From: Desulfobacterales bacterium
GTDB taxonomy: Bacteria; Desulfobacterota; Desulfobacteria; Desulfobacterales; JAFDCJ01
DNA: 7,053 nucleotides
Reading direction: 5' to 3'
Assembly (NCBI GenBank): GCA_020345785.1
Contig: CP070771.1
Span: forward strand, 1,215,085 to 1,222,137
Shown one piece after another: positions 5,196-7,053 of the stretch; the stretch's first letter is position 1, and each line of letters opens with the position of its first letter. Made by a program: the position numbers and the translations under genes. The notes below the pieces were generated by a model. The model searched no databases, was not told the DNA's origin, and saw nothing but the letters and a program-made list of their open reading frames with translations.

Positions 5196-7053
5196 TTGAA
5201 CATAAATCTACCCAAATCGCTCGCTGAAGAATTCCAGAACCGGTGGCAGGCCTTTCAAACGGCAGCGGAAGCGGCCGACATCCCCGCCCCTGCCAATCCT
5301 GAGATACTCAACAGTATGGAGCCGGTATTTGCTTTCAGCGAATTCGTGTCCAACAGCTGCACCCGGGAGCCAGCCATTTTGGCCGACCTTGTCGAGAGCG
5401 GTGATTTAAATCGCAAATTCAAACCCGCCGGGTATCAGCAAAAATTTAAAGAGCTGACGGCGAATGTCAAAAATGAACAGGCGTTGATCAGATTGCTGCG
5501 CCGCTGTCGCCGTCGCGAGTTGGTCCGCATTGCCTGGCGGGATCTGGCCGGCTGGGCGGATCTGAGGGAAACCATGACGGATTTGTCTGCTTTTGCGGAT
5601 GCCTGTCTGGATCAGACGCTCACCATTCTTTATCAATGGCAGTGCGCAGCCTCGGGGGTGCCGACGGCCGCCGACGGCTCACAACAGCATCCGGTCGTTT
5701 TAGGTTTGGGCAAGCTGGGCGCTCGTGAGCTGAATTTTTCCTCCGACGTTGATTTGATCTTCACCTACCCGAAAGCCGGTCAAACCCGCGGCACCGGGAG
5801 TTCCGTAAGCAATGAGGATTTTTTTTCACGCCTGTGCCGCCGCCTGATAAAGGTCATCGGCCAACTGACGGCCGATGGATTTGTGTTCCGGGTTGATCTG
5901 CGTCTGCGCCCTTTCGGCGAAAGCGGTCCCTTGGTGATGGATTTTAACGCCATGGAGCACTATTATCAGGAACAGGGACGGGAATGGGAACGCTATGCCC
6001 TGATCAAAGCCAGAACTGTGGCCGGTGACAAAACTGCCGGCGCTTGCTTGCTTGAGCAGCTTCATCCGTTTATTTATCGCAGATATCTGGATTACGGCGC
6101 CTTCGAATCGCTGAGGGAAATGAAGCAGATGATTGCTCTGGAAGTAAAACGCAAAGCCATGGCGAATGATATCAAGCTGGGACCGGGCGGTATCCGGGAG
6201 ATTGAATTTTTCGGTCAGATTTTCCAGCTGATCCGCGGCGGAGTTATTCCCTCTCTTCAGCAGACCGGCATCTTGAATGCTTTAAAAGTGCTGGCCGATG
6301 AACAGCATATCCCGCGGGCGGTATGCGATGAGCTGACCGAGGCCTATATTTTTTTGCGCCGCACCGAAAACAGGCTTCAGGAGTATGCCGATCAGCAAAC
6401 CCACCGGCTGCCGACGGATAAAATCGGCCAGCTGCGCCTGGCGGCGTCCATGGGATTTGATACCGTCGACGCATTTGACTCTGCCTTGAAGAACCACCGA
6501 AAAAGCGTTCACGGCCATTTCCAGATGCTACTGGCATCCAGTGACAGCCCGGATCGCCAGAATAAAATAGAGGACCGGCTGGACGGCATCTGGCAAAATC
6601 TGATGGATGACCGGCGGGCTCAAAATATTCTTGCCGAACTGGGCTATGATCAACCGGGTGAGGTGCTGAAGCTGCTGGGCCATTTAAAAAACGATCCTGA
6701 AACCCGCGCGCTGAGTCCCAGGGGACGCCGGCGGCTTGACAAATTAATACCTCGTTTTTTAAAAGAGATCAGTGCTTGTGAAAATCCGTTGGTCACCCTG
6801 CGCCGTATCGTCGATCTGATCAAGACCATTGAGAGGCGCTCAAGCTACCTGGCCCTGTTGCTGGAGAATCCCACCGCACTTTCCCATCTGGTGAAGCTGT
6901 CAAATGCCAGTCCCTGGATTGCTTCTTTTCTGGCGCGGCATCCGGTGCTGCTGGATGAATTGCTTGACGCGCGAACCCTGTATCTGCCCCCTGAACACAG
7001 CGAAATGAAAATCGGATTGCGCCGGCGACTTGATTTGGTAGCACCTGACGACC
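5196..7053 (+). CDS. glnE: GlnE, bifunctional glutamine synthetase adenylyltransferase/adenylyl-removing enzyme, N-terminal part
   Basis: GlnE attaches AMP to, and removes it from, a tyrosine of glutamine synthetase in the cytoplasm, tuning nitrogen assimilation in response to PII and glutamine. The frame is open for 619 codons and runs off the right edge. Family GlnE is about 950 residues (946 in E. coli), so the C-terminal adenylyltransferase domain is missing here. The N-terminal adenylyl-removing nucleotidyltransferase domain is clear: LGKLGARELNFSSDVDLIF (171-189) with metal-binding Asp184/Asp186, FRVDLRLRPFGESGP (231-245) with Asp234, YYQEQGREWERYALIKAR around 255-272, and LGPGGIREIEF (328-338). 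Residues 574-612 (SSYLALLLENPTALSHLVKL onward) belong to the linker before the second domain. No ATG exists near the family start. TTG 5196 is the only plausible start after the in-frame stops at 5184-5189 and gives the expected spacing to VFAFSEFV; its ribosome site is poor. Confidence 0.92.
   Translation, partial: MNINLPKSLAEEFQNRWQAFQTAAEAADIPAPANPEILNSMEPVFAFSEFVSNSCTREPAILADLVESGDLNRKFKPAGYQQKFKELTANVKNEQALIRLLRRCRRRELVRIAWRDLAGWADLRETMTDLSAFADACLDQTLTILYQWQCAASGVPTAADGSQQHPVVLGLGKLGARELNFSSDVDLIFTYPKAGQTRGTGSSVSNEDFFSRLCRRLIKVIGQLTADGFVFRVDLRLRPFGESGPLVMDFNAMEHYYQEQGREWERYALIKARTVAGDKTAGACLLEQLHPFIYRRYLDYGAFESLREMKQMIALEVKRKAMANDIKLGPGGIREIEFFGQIFQLIRGGVIPSLQQTGILNALKVLADEQHIPRAVCDELTEAYIFLRRTENRLQEYADQQTHRLPTDKIGQLRLAASMGFDTVDAFDSALKNHRKSVHGHFQMLLASSDSPDRQNKIEDRLDGIWQNLMDDRRAQNILAELGYDQPGEVLKLLGHLKNDPETRALSPRGRRRLDKLIPRFLKEISACENPLVTLRRIVDLIKTIERRSSYLALLLENPTALSHLVKLSNASPWIASFLARHPVLLDELLDARTLYLPPEHSEMKIGLRRRLDLVAPDD

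Noticed and set aside
6244..6537. Two overlapping minus-strand frames opposite glnE
   Set aside because: They are shadows of the glnE coding strand, which has continuous family-typical motifs through this region.
1..7053. CRISPR array, tRNA or rRNA genes, transposase genes
   Set aside because: No regularly spaced direct repeats, cloverleaf pattern or transposase motif was seen on either strand.

Overview
The window looks like chromosomal DNA from a Gram-negative bacterium, most likely one of the Desulfobacterota (former Deltaproteobacteria). This is inferred from memory of protein style: a stand-alone MCRLF-type glutamine amidotransferase, a GlnE adenylyltransferase, BepA-like lipoprotein proteases, and an AAATCCGAA/TTCGAAAC palindromic repeat. 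No similarity search was run. Base composition is mixed: AT-rich spacers and moderately GC-rich genes.

Layout. Positions 1-509 (minus strand) hold the 5' part of a class-II glutamine amidotransferase of the split, archaeal-type glutamate synthase kind; it leaves the window on the left. Positions 510-1320 have no supportable gene, only small hairpins and unidentified open frames. Positions 1321-1457 form a compact control region: three 5-4-5 dyads and a good sigma-70-like promoter (TTGACA, 17 bp, TATATT). It drives a rightward cluster: a free-standing cyclic-nucleotide-binding-domain protein with no DNA-binding domain (1517-1948), a BepA-like M48 zinc metalloprotease lipoprotein with C-terminal TPRs (2050-3393), and a tandem paralogue of the same length (3531-4874). 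An 18-bp perfect inverted repeat separates the paralogues and touches the stop codon of the first. After a 158-bp palindromic repeat (4950-5107) and a 16-codon leader ORF comes glnE (5196 to the right edge), the nitrogen-control adenylyltransferase of glutamine synthetase, of which the N-terminal 619 codons are present.

The most notable point is the paralogue pair. Copy 1 has every residue expected of an active M48 protease: HELGH, EREAD, the THP histidine, and a twin-arginine lipoprotein signal. Copy 2 aligns without gaps over 447 residues but has LMLGH, LREAD, TQP and RP in those places. It has lost two of the three zinc ligands, the catalytic Glu, the regulatory His and the twin arginine, yet keeps an uninterrupted frame and well-conserved flanking and TPR regions. 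It is therefore a candidate periplasmic or outer-membrane pseudoprotease encoded beside its active sister. Regulation by the upstream cNMP-domain protein is possible, but only position suggests it.

The window starts and ends with nitrogen-assimilation genes (glutamate synthase amidotransferase and glnE), but these are divergent and far apart, so no shared operon is implied.
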